Shown here piece after piece: positions 17,403 to 26,263 of a stretch of DNA of 64,000 bases; within the stretch, counting starts at the first letter, position 1; the number at the start of each line of letters is the position of its first letter. Made by a program: the position numbers and the translations under genes. This DNA is from CAYRFE01 sp964423645 [NCBI: uncultured bacterium]. GTDB taxonomy: Bacteria; Macinerneyibacteriota; Macinerneyibacteria; Macinerneyibacteriales. The stretch is taken from NCBI GenBank assembly GCA_964423645.1, contig CAYRFE010000016.1, positions 1 to 64,000 on the forward strand, given 5' to 3'. The notes below the pieces were generated by a model. That model had not been told where the DNA came from, ran no database searches, and saw only the letters and a program-made list of their open reading frames with translations.

Positions 17403-17562
17403 GAAACCTTTGCGAAATTTAAAATATCCAAAATATATTTATTTTCAAAAAGGAGGTGTGGGGACGAAATCACCACTATAGAACAATTTAAAACCGCCCG
17501 ATTTTTACGGGAGGGGTTTGGGGTCGGCACACATTCAAAAAATGGTAGTTTTGCAAAGGTCT
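17403..17562. repeat. MITE-like element, reverse complete copy
   Basis: AACCTTTGCGAAATTTAAAA at one end and GGTAGTTTTGCAAAGGTCT at the other, with GGTGTGGGGACGAAAT, CCGCCCGATTTTTACGGGAGGGG and GGGGTCGGCACA between. This orientation is opposite to the copy at 231-391. It is the main content of the gene-free stretch 17258-17694, which otherwise shows only the putative RHH-pheST promoter. Confidence 0.75.
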
Positions 17563-17694
17563 TTTATTACAAATACAACTATATATCTCATATCTTCTCC
17601 TAACCCTCAACACCTTGTAATATAACCATGTGCGTAATTATTTTCATTAGCGATGAGTAATCTTTTTAATGTGATCAAAAAAATGATGGTCCGG

Positions 17695-18348
17695 TTACGG
17701 TATGTCGGCAACGATATTCCGTAGTTCGCTGAGGGAGGTAATATAATAGTCGGCATCGGTCATTAATTGGATCTGATTATTATACCATTCATCGAAAATC
17801 CCCACCGTGACCATTCCTGCAGATTTCCCGGCTTGTATTCCTTCAACAATATCGTCGACGACAAGTATACGAGACGGGCAAACCTTAATGCGATTCGCAA
17901 TTTCAAGAAAAAGATCCGGCGCTGGTTTCCCTTTTCCGACATCACATGAAGTGAGGATACACGAAAAATAATGCACAATATTATGCGTGGTACAGATGGA
18001 AGAAATCGTATCGTAATTATTTGAACTGCCTATTGCACAAAGTATACCGCATTGAGTCAACCACTCCAGGATATCATGCACACCCGGTTTCAGTGCCACG
18101 TCATGCATATACAGATCGTTGCTGATAGTGAGCCATTCCTGCTTTATAGCTTCCTCGGAGTCAGGCAGTGAGAATCGTTTTTTGAAGTATTGAGCTGTTT
18201 CAGAAAATCCCTTGCCGGCGATCGACTCATGCAGATCACACGGAACATCGAGATTGCGCGCATGCAAGAATACTTCGTCAACTTTTTTCCATATCCAGAC
18301 CGAGTCAACAAGGGTCCCGTCAAAATCGAATAGTATTGCGTTGATCAT
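17695..18348 (-). CDS. HAD-family phosphatase (beta-phosphoglucomutase-like)
   Basis: A 217-residue haloacid-dehalogenase hydrolase. Motif I DFDGTLVDS is at residues 8-16, motif II (GSSNNYD) near 106, motif III Lys in GKGKPAPDLF near 137 and motif IV VVDDIVEGI near 162. The four-helix cap between motifs I and II marks a subclass IA phosphomonoesterase acting on a small sugar or nucleotide phosphate. The substrate is unknown. Its start overlaps the upstream MFS gene stop by four bases (ATGA). Confidence 0.85.
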   Translation of the reverse strand: MINAILFDFDGTLVDSVWIWKKVDEVFLHARNLDVPCDLHESIAGKGFSETAQYFKKRFSLPDSEEAIKQEWLTISNDLYMHDVALKPGVHDILEWLTQCGILCAIGSSNNYDTISSICTTHNIVHYFSCILTSCDVGKGKPAPDLFLEIANRIKVCPSRILVVDDIVEGIQAGKSAGMVTVGIFDEWYNNQIQLMTDADYYITSLSELRNIVADIP

Positions 18349-19550
18349 ATCGCTTTATCATTATGAGGAGCATCTTTTCCAAAAAAGGCAAAGATAAGCA
18401 TGCCTGCAAATCCGAAAAATGCTGCAGTAAGAAAGGTCACATCGGGAGAAATCTGCCACAAAAATGCACTCGCAAATGCCGCCACCGAAACCACAATATC
18501 GCGAATCAAATAATATGTCCCGAACGTAGCCGCTTTCAATTTATCCGGTGCGAGATCCATGATCAATGCTTTTCGAGTCGGTTCGCCGAACTCTTTCAAA
18601 CCGCGCAGTATAAATGCAATCACAAGAAGTGAAAAACTTTTTGAGTATAACAATACGATCGGAAATATCGCAAAATTAAAAAATGTAATGACGATAAACG
18701 GTTTTTTTGATCCTTTATCAGCTAAATATGCCACAGGAATATAAATTAACAGCGCGACTATCATTTCGATCGCCGTGAGTACGCCGAATTCAAATCCACT
18801 GACACTCGCACCAACCTGCATTGCCCAAATTGCAATATACGCATAGGGGATTTGCTCACAAAATCGTACCAAGATATCACATAGCAATAGAGTGTAAAGA
18901 GATGACGGCATTTTCTTAAAAACCTGTTTGGCCGAAAGCGTCTCGGTTATCTGAATCGGCCTGTCTTCAATTAAATATTGCTGTAAAAATAAGGAAACGA
19001 TCCCCAGCACCGCTGCCGTTCCAAATGCAAGTCGTACCCCAACGGTAATACCGAATTGATCAATAAGTACACCGCCGAATATCGGTCCGACAGCCATCGG
19101 AATACGGCGAACCAAAGAATGAACCGAGACACCCATCGTTCGTTTGTTTTTTGGTAATACCGCAGAGACCAGATCCATTGTTGCGGGTAGTGATAATGCG
19201 GTCCATGATAAGAAAAATACCGAACCGATAATGACCGCTGTCCAACTCGGTACGGCAATGACAATACCATACCCAAACAGTGCGATACAATTAAATATAA
19301 TAAGTGCTTTTTTATATCCGTATTTTGTCGATATCCATCCTCCGGGAAACGAATACAGCGCTGACAACAGGACATCAAGACCGTTCAATAATCCGGGAAT
19401 AAGCGTCGATGCACCGAGTGCCAAAAGGTAAACCGGTAAAAATCGTTCGGCCATTTTCTCGCCCAGACCGACAAAAACAACCATCACTAAAAGACCGACA
19501 ATACTTCTTTTCAGTCCGAAGAATTCGATTATTTTACGTTGTATGCTCAT
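18345..19550 (-). CDS. Major facilitator superfamily transporter
   Basis: A 401-residue, twelve-helix MFS protein. Loop motifs include GGWISTKYGYKKALI (near 70-84, A-motif), the equivalent YLADKGSKKPFIVI in the second half (near 280) and GLKEFGEPTRKALI (near 322). Similar proteins are drug-efflux-like MFS members of unknown substrate. It is translationally coupled to the HAD phosphatase gene, so transporter and phosphatase may act on the same metabolite (inference). Confidence 0.82.
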   Translation of the reverse strand: MSIQRKIIEFFGLKRSIVGLLVMVVFVGLGEKMAERFLPVYLLALGASTLIPGLLNGLDVLLSALYSFPGGWISTKYGYKKALIIFNCIALFGYGIVIAVPSWTAVIIGSVFFLSWTALSLPATMDLVSAVLPKNKRTMGVSVHSLVRRIPMAVGPIFGGVLIDQFGITVGVRLAFGTAAVLGIVSLFLQQYLIEDRPIQITETLSAKQVFKKMPSSLYTLLLCDILVRFCEQIPYAYIAIWAMQVGASVSGFEFGVLTAIEMIVALLIYIPVAYLADKGSKKPFIVITFFNFAIFPIVLLYSKSFSLLVIAFILRGLKEFGEPTRKALIMDLAPDKLKAATFGTYYLIRDIVVSVAAFASAFLWQISPDVTFLTAAFFGFAGMLIFAFFGKDAPHNDKAI

Positions 19551-19598
19551 TGTTCACTCCCGATAAATATAGTCACGGACAGACAAATTCAATGTCTC

Positions 19599-20387
19599 TT
19601 ATCCCTTCAACGCATAAAAGATCATACCAATATATTCCCACATAACCATTCGGGTATCATTCAAAACACCTGCATCGGGAACCAGCGATAACAGACTAAA
19701 TCTATATTCACCACGCACATCACAAGTTGCAGGTATAACATTCATGCCGAATTTTTTAAAAACACGAACTGAGCGTTGCATATGCAATGATGAGGTAACT
19801 AAAAAAACTGATCCTGCATTATGTGTTTCAACAAGAGGTCGCACATACAGCGCATTTTCATAGGTCGTCTTGCTCTTATTTTCACTGACTATATCACATT
19901 CGGGTATACCCATCGATATGAGCCACTCTTTATAGACATCGCTTTCTGCATGAATATTTCCGAAAAATACCCCTCCCGTGAGAATAATCATGCATGAATC
20001 ACCGTGATCAATGATCTTACGGTATAATCGCACTGCTTCAACTAAACGAACAACACCATATTCCGACGGTGCGGCATTGAGCGACGAGAAACTCATCGGT
20101 ACATTTTCATGGATTCCGCCGCTTAAAACAATGACCGCATTTTTTGTACGAAACATCTCGTGTGTTATGGTCGGATATACGGAAAGCCCTGAAGAAAATA
20201 CATGCAGGAACGGGCTAATAGAAAAAATATACAATCCGGATGCTATACTGCACATGATATAAAAAACATGAGCGCGTTTCCCGTTTTCTTTTCGTCGCAA
20301 CAACCATGCACCATACGCACATGCAATAATAAATATTCCCGGAGGAAGAAGCCAGCCTATCACAAACTTATAGAGTATCATCATCAT
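19599..20387 (-). CDS. YdcF/SanA-like DUF218 membrane protein
   Basis: A 262-residue protein with two or three N-terminal membrane helices (residues 1-80), then a DUF218 domain: NAVIVLSGGIHE, RLVEAVRLYRKI, CMIILTGGVFFGN, ESKTTYENALYVRPL and VFLVTSSLHMQRSVRVFKKFG. This is the ElyC/YdcF arrangement linked to envelope and lipid-carrier homeostasis. The ATG at 20387 is chosen because hydrophobic sequence begins there, with AAGAGA upstream. Confidence 0.85.
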   Translation of the reverse strand: MMMILYKFVIGWLLPPGIFIIACAYGAWLLRRKENGKRAHVFYIMCSIASGLYIFSISPFLHVFSSGLSVYPTITHEMFRTKNAVIVLSGGIHENVPMSFSSLNAAPSEYGVVRLVEAVRLYRKIIDHGDSCMIILTGGVFFGNIHAESDVYKEWLISMGIPECDIVSENKSKTTYENALYVRPLVETHNAGSVFLVTSSLHMQRSVRVFKKFGMNVIPATCDVRGEYRFSLLSLVPDAGVLNDTRMVMWEYIGMIFYALKG

Positions 20388-20517
20388 ACATATTCTCTTT
20401 TCATCATCTTTCTTTCGTATACTACCATGCAGACGCACGACTGACAATATGTTTTATTGGTTTTCGGACATTGATGCGTAACTTCCTGCAACAACTTACG
20501 CACTATTCATTTGTGCG

Positions 20518-20605
20518 ATCTTTGTGAAATTCAATTTCCCGCTTGTTTTATTTTCCTACCCACTACTTTGCAACAAACTACGGGGTATTTACCCCATTGA
20601 GGTAA
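20518..20605. repeat. Right-end repeat variant plus palindrome
   Basis: Reverse strand reads AAACAAGCGGGAAATTGAATTTCACAAAGATC, matching the right-end variant near 440-469. Next to it is ACTTTGCAACAAACTACGGGGTATTTACCCC, related to the CCCCGTAG...CTGCGGGG motif near 46400. Confidence 0.5.
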
Positions 20606-20644
20606 AAAAATCCTGTTCGTAGCATTCAGTCCTTTGATACCGGA

Positions 20645-21499
20645 TCAGTCAGCGATACGAAAAACCTCATCAAATCGTTTCCCGTCCTTATTTTTGGCGG
20701 AGTAAATAATTTCATGATTGATCCCGATCTCTTTATCGTTATAAAGCAGGTCAACCCATAACACTTCGACATGTCCGGTATAATCATCTTCACCGGGTCT
20801 GCCTTCAAAAAATACTTTTTTTGCGGGTTTTTCAAAAAGATCTTTTACCACACCCGATACAATCTTCCCCTTTCGAGGGAAAAATACATTCTTCTCATCA
20901 AAATATCCGACATTATCGGAGTGTCGTTTTTCCCGAGGCAATGTGTCTGCGTTATATGATGCATCATCAGTAATAGTCACATTTCCCATGAGATCGGTAA
21001 ACACAAATAAACCGTTGGAGCATTCAAATACTTCATGAAACATCGTATGACTTCCGTATACAAGAATATCGATCGTCTCCTTGATCTCAATCCACTTATC
21101 GCGATTTGTTCGATAGGTTGCGACAACATGATCAAACTCCGCACGAGTGATCAATGACGGATCAATAAAGTGAATTGAAAACATTGACCCGGTTTTCCCC
21201 GGGTTAAAATCCTCGCTATGGATCATTTTCAGGTATCGCACGGCTTTGGGTAAAACTCCGACGGTGCCGGTCAATCGGACAGGTTTTTCTCCGTTTCGTT
21301 GATAATAGAGATAATATGCATTCCGGTATGACAACTCAACAAATTCTTTCACCCGTATCACATGAAGCTCAGCTCCATTATCACACACGGCAGAATATAT
21401 TGTTTTTGTCTTTGCCGAAACACATGCGACACACACGAATACACTCGCTATCACTGCGATAACGCCATACATGATCATACCTTTTCTCCGTTCATGCAT
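20645..21499 (-). CDS. Secreted protein or lipoprotein of unknown function
   Basis: A 284-residue protein whose first 30 residues form a basic plus hydrophobic signal (MHERRKGMIMYGVIAVIASVF) ending VCVACVSAK, which could be a lipobox or an ordinary cleavage site. The rest is beta-rich and mixed, without a recognised domain; a stretch near 150-185 (YGSHTMFHEVFECSNGLFVF) is Cys- and aromatic-rich. Its ATG overlaps the lipase stop by eight bases, so it is the third gene of the SPFH-lipase operon. No function assigned. Confidence 0.65.
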   Translation of the reverse strand: MHERRKGMIMYGVIAVIASVFVCVACVSAKTKTIYSAVCDNGAELHVIRVKEFVELSYRNAYYLYYQRNGEKPVRLTGTVGVLPKAVRYLKMIHSEDFNPGKTGSMFSIHFIDPSLITRAEFDHVVATYRTNRDKWIEIKETIDILVYGSHTMFHEVFECSNGLFVFTDLMGNVTITDDASYNADTLPREKRHSDNVGYFDEKNVFFPRKGKIVSGVVKDLFEKPAKKVFFEGRPGEDDYTGHVEVLWVDLLYNDKEIGINHEIIYSAKNKDGKRFDEVFRIAD

Positions 21500-22454
21500 A
21501 ATATGGTCCTTTTTTATTTGTCGTACTTATGTGTACATCCAACCACGCTGCAATATCTTGAAAAATTTCATGCCGATTGATTTCATTGGTCAACTCATGA
21601 CGCGCACTTGGATATAAGTGTAATGTGACATCATTGACACCCGTTTTTTTGAATCGTGCGTATATTGTTGTCACACCTTTTCCGTTATTGCCCACAGGAT
21701 CACGGTCTCCTGAGATGAACAAAACAGGCAGTGAACGCGGCACACGCTCGATCGTTTGAATTCTGCTTACATCACTGACAAGCGACAAAAGATCGGCATA
21801 AAATTGTGTTGTACAGATGAACCCGCAAAGGGGATCATTAATATAATCATCAACTTCTTGATTGTCACGTGAAAGCCAATCAAATGCGGTTCGATTCGGA
21901 AAAAATGCACGGTTAAAATTACCGAATAGAAGTTTGTCCATCTGCGGACTGAGCGTTCGTGCACCGTAAAAAATTCGGTCGGCACGTGCGATGCACCTCG
22001 CCAAAAACCCTTTCACTCCGGGATCCCCGCCGGTGCCGGATATAATAAGCCCGGACAATGAGTCACCGAATTCTGCTGCATATTTCCTTGCGAGGAAGGA
22101 CCCCATGCTGTGACCGAAAAGAACATGGGGTACGTCCGGAAATGCATCGTGTATATATGTTGCCACAATACGGATATCCGCAACAGCCTTTTTGATACCG
22201 TCTGTGTCGGCAAAATGTCCCTGCATATCACCTGCGGATGTCTTCCCGTGACCGCGATGATCGTGCGCATAGACCGCATAGCCTTTTTTGAGTAAAAACT
22301 GCGCCAACCGTACATAGCGTGTCGCATGCTCTGCCATTCCGTGACTGATCTGCACAACTGCCCGCGGGGCACCTTCGGGTAACAACACATAACACGCTAA
22401 TAGTGCGCCGTCGCACGAGGTCAGCGCAAATTCATCAAATGCGTCAACACTCAC
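21492..22454 (-). CDS. Alpha/beta hydrolase, lysophospholipase/monoacylglycerol lipase type
   Basis: A 320-residue serine hydrolase. HGMAEHATRY (38-47) and HDHRGHGKTS (64-73) are typical of the Hydrolase_4 lipases. The nucleophile elbow GHSMG has Ser116, the acid is likely Asp in ISGDRDPVG (near 236), and the His lies in YPSARHELTNEIN (near 272). It is probably cytoplasmic, hydrolysing monoacylglycerols or lysophospholipids. It overlaps the SPFH gene by four bases. Confidence 0.88.
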   Translation of the reverse strand: MSVDAFDEFALTSCDGALLACYVLLPEGAPRAVVQISHGMAEHATRYVRLAQFLLKKGYAVYAHDHRGHGKTSAGDMQGHFADTDGIKKAVADIRIVATYIHDAFPDVPHVLFGHSMGSFLARKYAAEFGDSLSGLIISGTGGDPGVKGFLARCIARADRIFYGARTLSPQMDKLLFGNFNRAFFPNRTAFDWLSRDNQEVDDYINDPLCGFICTTQFYADLLSLVSDVSRIQTIERVPRSLPVLFISGDRDPVGNNGKGVTTIYARFKKTGVNDVTLHLYPSARHELTNEINRHEIFQDIAAWLDVHISTTNKKGPYYA

Positions 22455-23392
22455 TTGACGCCTCCGAGAATAAGCGGCATCCCGGCGGAGTTGGGCGATG
22501 TCGGTAAAATAACAAATGTCGTATTCTGTGAATTCGCTAATTTGGTATATGCTTGGATCGCTTCATGTTGCAAATAGTACGGCGTGAGAGTACTATTGAT
22601 GATCGCTTGTGCGCGTGCGAGTCCTTGAGCTTCGATCTCACGAATTTCTGCTTCCTTTTTTGCAATATTCTTTTTATATTCCATAGTTTCTTCTTCTTGT
22701 TTTGCTTTCATTTTATTTTGAATGGCATCATCAACCGTTTTCGGTAATTTTATATTCCGAATAAGCGCATTATCAATAATAATATGCTTGTTTTTGAGCA
22801 TTATTGTAAGCTCTTCAATGATCGTAAGGGTAAAATCTTTACGCTTTTCGGTGTACATATCATCCATTTTATAACGCGCGGCCACATCACGAATGACTGT
22901 CCGTATCGCAGGACGAGTGATATTATATTCCAACATATACATATTCTTTGCAACTTTTTCGTACACTTCGTTTACTTTTTCGGGATTGACGACCCACCAT
23001 ACCGTCAGGTCGATCACGACCTCGAGCCCGTCGAGTGTTCGAGCGGTGATACTGTCATCACCCTCCGGTTCGCCATCCTTCGGCGCGATCGTCATGGTGT
23101 ACTCTTGAATACGAGTAGGATATTTTACAATCGTAACGAACGGGTTCACAATATTGATCCCTGCTTTTAACGTACGATTTTGAACTTTTCCGAAAAACAC
23201 CTGGACGCCAACCTCACCCGCATCAATGATGACCACAAAATTTGCAAGCACGATGAAAGAGAATACGACTGCTAATCCGAGTGTGATTTTTGTCGTCGTT
23301 TTTCCTCGCACATTTTGGTCGGGAATCTTTTTCATTTTCGTAAATGCAAACCACAAAGCCGTTGCAATGAAAACAGAAAATAACACTCCCAT
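22451..23392 (-). CDS. SPFH/prohibitin-family membrane protein
   Basis: A 313-residue protein with an N-terminal membrane region (two hydrophobic stretches, 1-20 and 32-58) and an SPFH domain: VVIIDAGEVGVQVFFGKVQ, GINIVNPF, DGLEVVIDLTVWWVVNPEKV. A Glu/Lys/Ala-rich coiled coil (NKMKAKQEEETMEYKKNIAKKEAEI) follows. Such proteins form membrane scaffold rings that control proteases and lipid domains. The start has AGGAGG six bases upstream and a good promoter. Confidence 0.88.
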   Translation of the reverse strand: MGVLFSVFIATALWFAFTKMKKIPDQNVRGKTTTKITLGLAVVFSFIVLANFVVIIDAGEVGVQVFFGKVQNRTLKAGINIVNPFVTIVKYPTRIQEYTMTIAPKDGEPEGDDSITARTLDGLEVVIDLTVWWVVNPEKVNEVYEKVAKNMYMLEYNITRPAIRTVIRDVAARYKMDDMYTEKRKDFTLTIIEELTIMLKNKHIIIDNALIRNIKLPKTVDDAIQNKMKAKQEEETMEYKKNIAKKEAEIREIEAQGLARAQAIINSTLTPYYLQHEAIQAYTKLANSQNTTFVILPTSPNSAGMPLILGGVK

Positions 23393-23439
23393 ATTTCCTC
23401 CTTCTTAAAATTAAACTTTCCCCCTTTTTTCACAGTATG

Positions 23440-23468
23440 AGTATAGCGGACTAAAGAAGTTGATGCAA
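23440..23468 (-). promoter_or_regulatory. Promoter of the SPFH operon
   Basis: Minus strand TTGCAT (23468-23463), 17 bases, TATACT (23445-23440), 48 bases before the SPFH start. Confidence 0.6.
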
Positions 23469-23517
23469 GAAAGAAGCAGAGAGAATGCTCAAAAATCAAC
23501 GTATCAATAACAAATGA

Positions 23518-23547
23518 TTGACAATATCGTCATGAATCATGTATACT
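23518..23547 (+). promoter_or_regulatory. Promoter of the small membrane protein gene
   Basis: TTGACA (23518-23523), 18-base spacer, TATACT (23542-23547), about 48 bases before the ATG at 23596. Consensus -35. Confidence 0.65.
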
Positions 23548-23595
23548 CAGAGTGCTTGACAAATGACATGCAAACAATAAGAAAGGATGTTTCAC

Positions 23596-23880
23596 ATGCA
23601 AGATCCTCACGGAGTAACGCCTTATATTATTCAATTGATCGTACTCGCCGTCGGCATTGCTCTGATCGCGAGCCATAAGCACTGGAGCGATCATGTGTTA
23701 GCGATTGCATCCGGCGTCTTCTTCATTAATATTTTTTGGATCACAATGGTTTTGGGGCACGATTTGAAAATATGGTCATTTATAAGAAATTCCCCTATCG
23801 GAAATATTTGTCTGATCGGCCTTCTTGTCGTCAACTTATTATTCATCGCACTACGCGCATTAATAAAACTGTTTTTTTGA
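23596..23880 (+). CDS. Small three-helix membrane protein, unknown
   Basis: 94 residues with three hydrophobic helices. A His pair sits in SHKHWSDH between helices 1 and 2, and a conserved-looking GHDLKIW loop follows helix 2. The ATG at 23596 is preferred over one at 23587 because the AAAGG box is then about nine bases away instead of touching the codon. It has a near-consensus promoter and is monocistronic. No family recognised. Confidence 0.65.
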   Translation: MQDPHGVTPYIIQLIVLAVGIALIASHKHWSDHVLAIASGVFFINIFWITMVLGHDLKIWSFIRNSPIGNICLIGLLVVNLLFIALRALIKLFF

Positions 23881-24289
23881 GGTCAACGGGGCAATTCCCC
23901 GAAAATTGCTTCGTCATTCTAATGTGAAGGTTCGAGGATAAAGACACGCGATATGACCATTTTGTCTAGTGAAGAACATTTTATACCTCACGTTACAGTG
24001 AGCAAAAAATAGTTAACCAAGACCTTTGCAAAACTACCATTTTTTTGAATTCGTCCCCACAATCCGAGGCCATTTCAAAATAATCTGATATGTATCATAC
24101 ACCCACAACACTGCCTCTGGTAGAATCTGAACGGTGAGGAACAACGATCCCGATAGTATCTCGGTAAAGGATTTTATTACTGTCGCAGTCGTAAGACCGT
24201 CTCTTTGGAACTTAACATATGTTTCATTGTTTAGACAACAGATTAGATTTTCCACAGGTGTATTTATTTGTTATATCATAGGAGGTTGT
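23881..24289. repeat. Gene-free spacer with a left-end repeat fragment
   Basis: GGGGCAATTCCCCGAAAATTGCTTCG (about 23888-23913) matches repeat pieces near 5300 and 46215. AAGACCTTTGCAAAACTACC at 24019-24038 is an isolated left end of the MITE-like element, broken off after TTCGTCCCCAC. A 73-codon minus frame at 24034-24255 and the upstream part of the plus frame from 24134 show no protein-like character. Confidence 0.6.
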
Positions 24290-25342
24290 ATGAAACGAGT
24301 TGTTTTCTTTGTATCGCTGTGTGTTCTTACGGTACTTTTATCCAATTGCGGCCGGAAAAGTGAAGTACTCGGTACATTTAAAGAGATCGGACGGTTTACG
24401 TTAAAAACATCAAATCAATTCGCGTCGATAAAAGAATTCAACGGCAATTTTATTGCTATCGACTGGGCAAAACCGGAACTGTTCATATTCGACAAAACCG
24501 GAGAGGTGATTTCCGTTTACAATAAAGTCGGAAAAGGCCCGGGAGAACTCGGACAATTCGGCGTAGATATTATCGGTACTATCGGTACAACGATCTTTCT
24601 TAGTGACAGATTTGGCAATAAAATAATGATGTATACCTATGACGAGGTCAAAAAGACCATTACTTTTTCAGATGAATTCCCGATCAATGAGGGAAGAGTA
24701 AATGCGGCGGCCATCGGTGAAGACGGATTGATCTATTGCAATGTTGGTGCCAAAGATTATAAATATTACGCATTCGACAGTAAAGGCGTAGTGGTAAAAA
24801 AACTCGTTAAAAGCAATCCCGACGAAAAAAAACCTGCAATGGCTGAAGCAATGATTGATAACATGCGCTATGAAATTAAAAACAAGAACGGACTTTTTTC
24901 AGTCGGCTATATGACTTATACTCTTGATTTTTACAATGCCGATAAAAACGGAGACTATGTGCCGTTATACCACGGTTTACCGAAATATGTCTTTAAAAAA
25001 GACAATTACACATTGGATACAACAGCGAATTCGATCAGTATGACCGGTGAACCGGGGATCAACGGTATTTTTGAACTCGCCGATTACTTTATATTCATGG
25101 TTATCTCTGACGAAAAAGATGAAAACGTTTTTATTCAGGCATATAACGGTAACGGCGAATATGTCGGTAAATATTCTTTTGATACTCCTGCAAAAAAAAC
25201 AACTATTATGATCGTCGGTTCAAATAAAAGTGACGTTCTTTATATTGTTCAGAATTCCGACGATACCAAAGAAAAAGCAGACACCGCATTTCATGAAATT
25301 ATCATAGCCAAATTACACGACTCGAAAAATCGCACGCACTAA
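24290..25342 (+). CDS. 6-bladed beta-propeller lipoprotein
   Basis: A 350-residue lipoprotein. The signal MKRVVFFVSLCVLTVLLSNC has a lipobox (LSNC) at residues 17-20, with mature Cys20. The body is a series of strand-turn modules including VYNKVGKGPGELGQFG, whose GPGE turn is the mark of the 6-bladed beta-propeller family. It is a surface or periplasmic protein, likely a binding or scaffold module. AGGAGG lies four bases upstream of the ATG; a longer frame from 24134 is rejected. A homologue with the same layout is at 43603-44661. Confidence 0.8.
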   Translation: MKRVVFFVSLCVLTVLLSNCGRKSEVLGTFKEIGRFTLKTSNQFASIKEFNGNFIAIDWAKPELFIFDKTGEVISVYNKVGKGPGELGQFGVDIIGTIGTTIFLSDRFGNKIMMYTYDEVKKTITFSDEFPINEGRVNAAAIGEDGLIYCNVGAKDYKYYAFDSKGVVVKKLVKSNPDEKKPAMAEAMIDNMRYEIKNKNGLFSVGYMTYTLDFYNADKNGDYVPLYHGLPKYVFKKDNYTLDTTANSISMTGEPGINGIFELADYFIFMVISDEKDENVFIQAYNGNGEYVGKYSFDTPAKKTTIMIVGSNKSDVLYIVQNSDDTKEKADTAFHEIIIAKLHDSKNRTH

Positions 25343-25345
25343 TCA

Positions 25346-25366
25346 AGGGGCGGTTATCCGCCCTTC
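25346..25366 (+). terminator. GC-rich hairpin between convergent genes
   Basis: AGGGGCGG, loop TTAT, CCGCCCTT just after the propeller gene; a T-run (CCTTTTTT) lies 20 bases on, in a second, weaker GCGA/TCGC hairpin. Probably serves both converging genes. Confidence 0.55.
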
Positions 25367-25393
25367 AGAAATCGCGAAACTCCTTTTTTGCGA

Positions 25394-25690
25394 TTATCGA
25401 ATCAGCGGTTTCTGCTGTTCGTTATACAAGTTGATGCGATGTAATCCCACTATTGCATCATGGCATTGTGTACAATAAAAACCTTCCTCCGTGCCGGAAC
25501 GTTGATCATCATTACAGTGATGTATTACATAATCGGGGAGATTCAGTCGTTCGCGTAATGTATCAATTTCAAGATAACAATCGAAATAGACCCACTCACG
25601 GCAATTGTCACTCCACGGTTGTCCGCGATAGGTTTCTTTTACGCCAAGACGCTGAAGTTCATCTTCAAGCGGTCTGAGATGTTCACACAT
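25394..25690 (-). CDS. Small Cys/His-rich conserved protein, unknown
   Basis: 98 residues. The N-terminal MCEHLRPLEDELQRLG and the aromatic stretch WSDNCREWVYFDCYL precede HHCNDDQRSGTEEGFYC and CTQCHDAIVGLH, whose Cys and His residues could bind zinc. The composition looks like a compact conserved family, but I cannot name it. The ATG at 25690 (AAAGGGG seven bases upstream) is preferred over one at 25711. It follows ogt on the same strand with a gap of about 48 bases. Confidence 0.65.
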   Translation of the reverse strand: MCEHLRPLEDELQRLGVKETYRGQPWSDNCREWVYFDCYLEIDTLRERLNLPDYVIHHCNDDQRSGTEEGFYCTQCHDAIVGLHRINLYNEQQKPLIR

Positions 25691-25738
25691 AGCACCCCTT
25701 TCCCGCGACACAGCACCGGTGACAATCCCGAAACATTT

Positions 25739-26254
25739 TCATGAATGAGTATAGCTTCCTTCAAGTGTCAGTAGTTTCATTTTGGTCGAGAGACCACCCG
25801 CATAGCCGGTTAATTCGCCGTTTGAGCCGATGATCCGGTGACAAGGAATAAATATCGCAATCGCATTTGCTCCGTTTGCAGACGCCACGGCACGGACGGC
25901 ATTGTCATTGCCTAAGCGTTTTGCCAAACCTGCGTAGGTTTCCGTTTTCCCGTATGGTATCTGCAGCAATTCTTCCCAAACATATTTTTGAAAATCGGTA
26001 CCCGCAGTGAGTGTAGGGACAGTGAATGTTGTTCGCGTGCCGGCGAAATATTCGTCAAGTTCCTTACGTGCCTGATCTGTTACAATCGTGTGTTTCTCTT
26101 TATATTCCGCATCCAATGCTTTGCAGACTCGTCTATCAATAGCCGCACGCATTTTCCTGTACCGCCAGTCGCACAAGCATAACATGTCATCGAACGAGCC
26201 GAGTATCAATTCACCAAAAGGAGACGAGTAAGTGGATATCGCTATTTCATTCAT
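25739..26254 (-). CDS. ogt: Methylated-DNA--protein-cysteine methyltransferase
   Basis: A 171-residue suicide DNA-repair protein that removes O6-alkyl groups from guanine. The active site is PCHR with acceptor Cys138; the helix-turn-helix region (YGKTETYAGLAKRLG, 101-115) and RAVASANGAN (121-130) match the family. The N-terminal domain is short, as in Ogt/MGMT without the Ada regulator part. It starts ten bases after the DUF1361 gene region and is likely cotranscribed with it. Confidence 0.92.
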   Translation of the reverse strand: MNEIAISTYSSPFGELILGSFDDMLCLCDWRYRKMRAAIDRRVCKALDAEYKEKHTIVTDQARKELDEYFAGTRTTFTVPTLTAGTDFQKYVWEELLQIPYGKTETYAGLAKRLGNDNAVRAVASANGANAIAIFIPCHRIIGSNGELTGYAGGLSTKMKLLTLEGSYTHS

Positions 26255-26263
26255 ACAGAACCG

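Noticed and set aside
24034-24255. Minus-strand 73-codon frame
   Set aside because: It overlaps a repeat end and the leader of the propeller gene on the opposite strand; there is no ribosome binding site.
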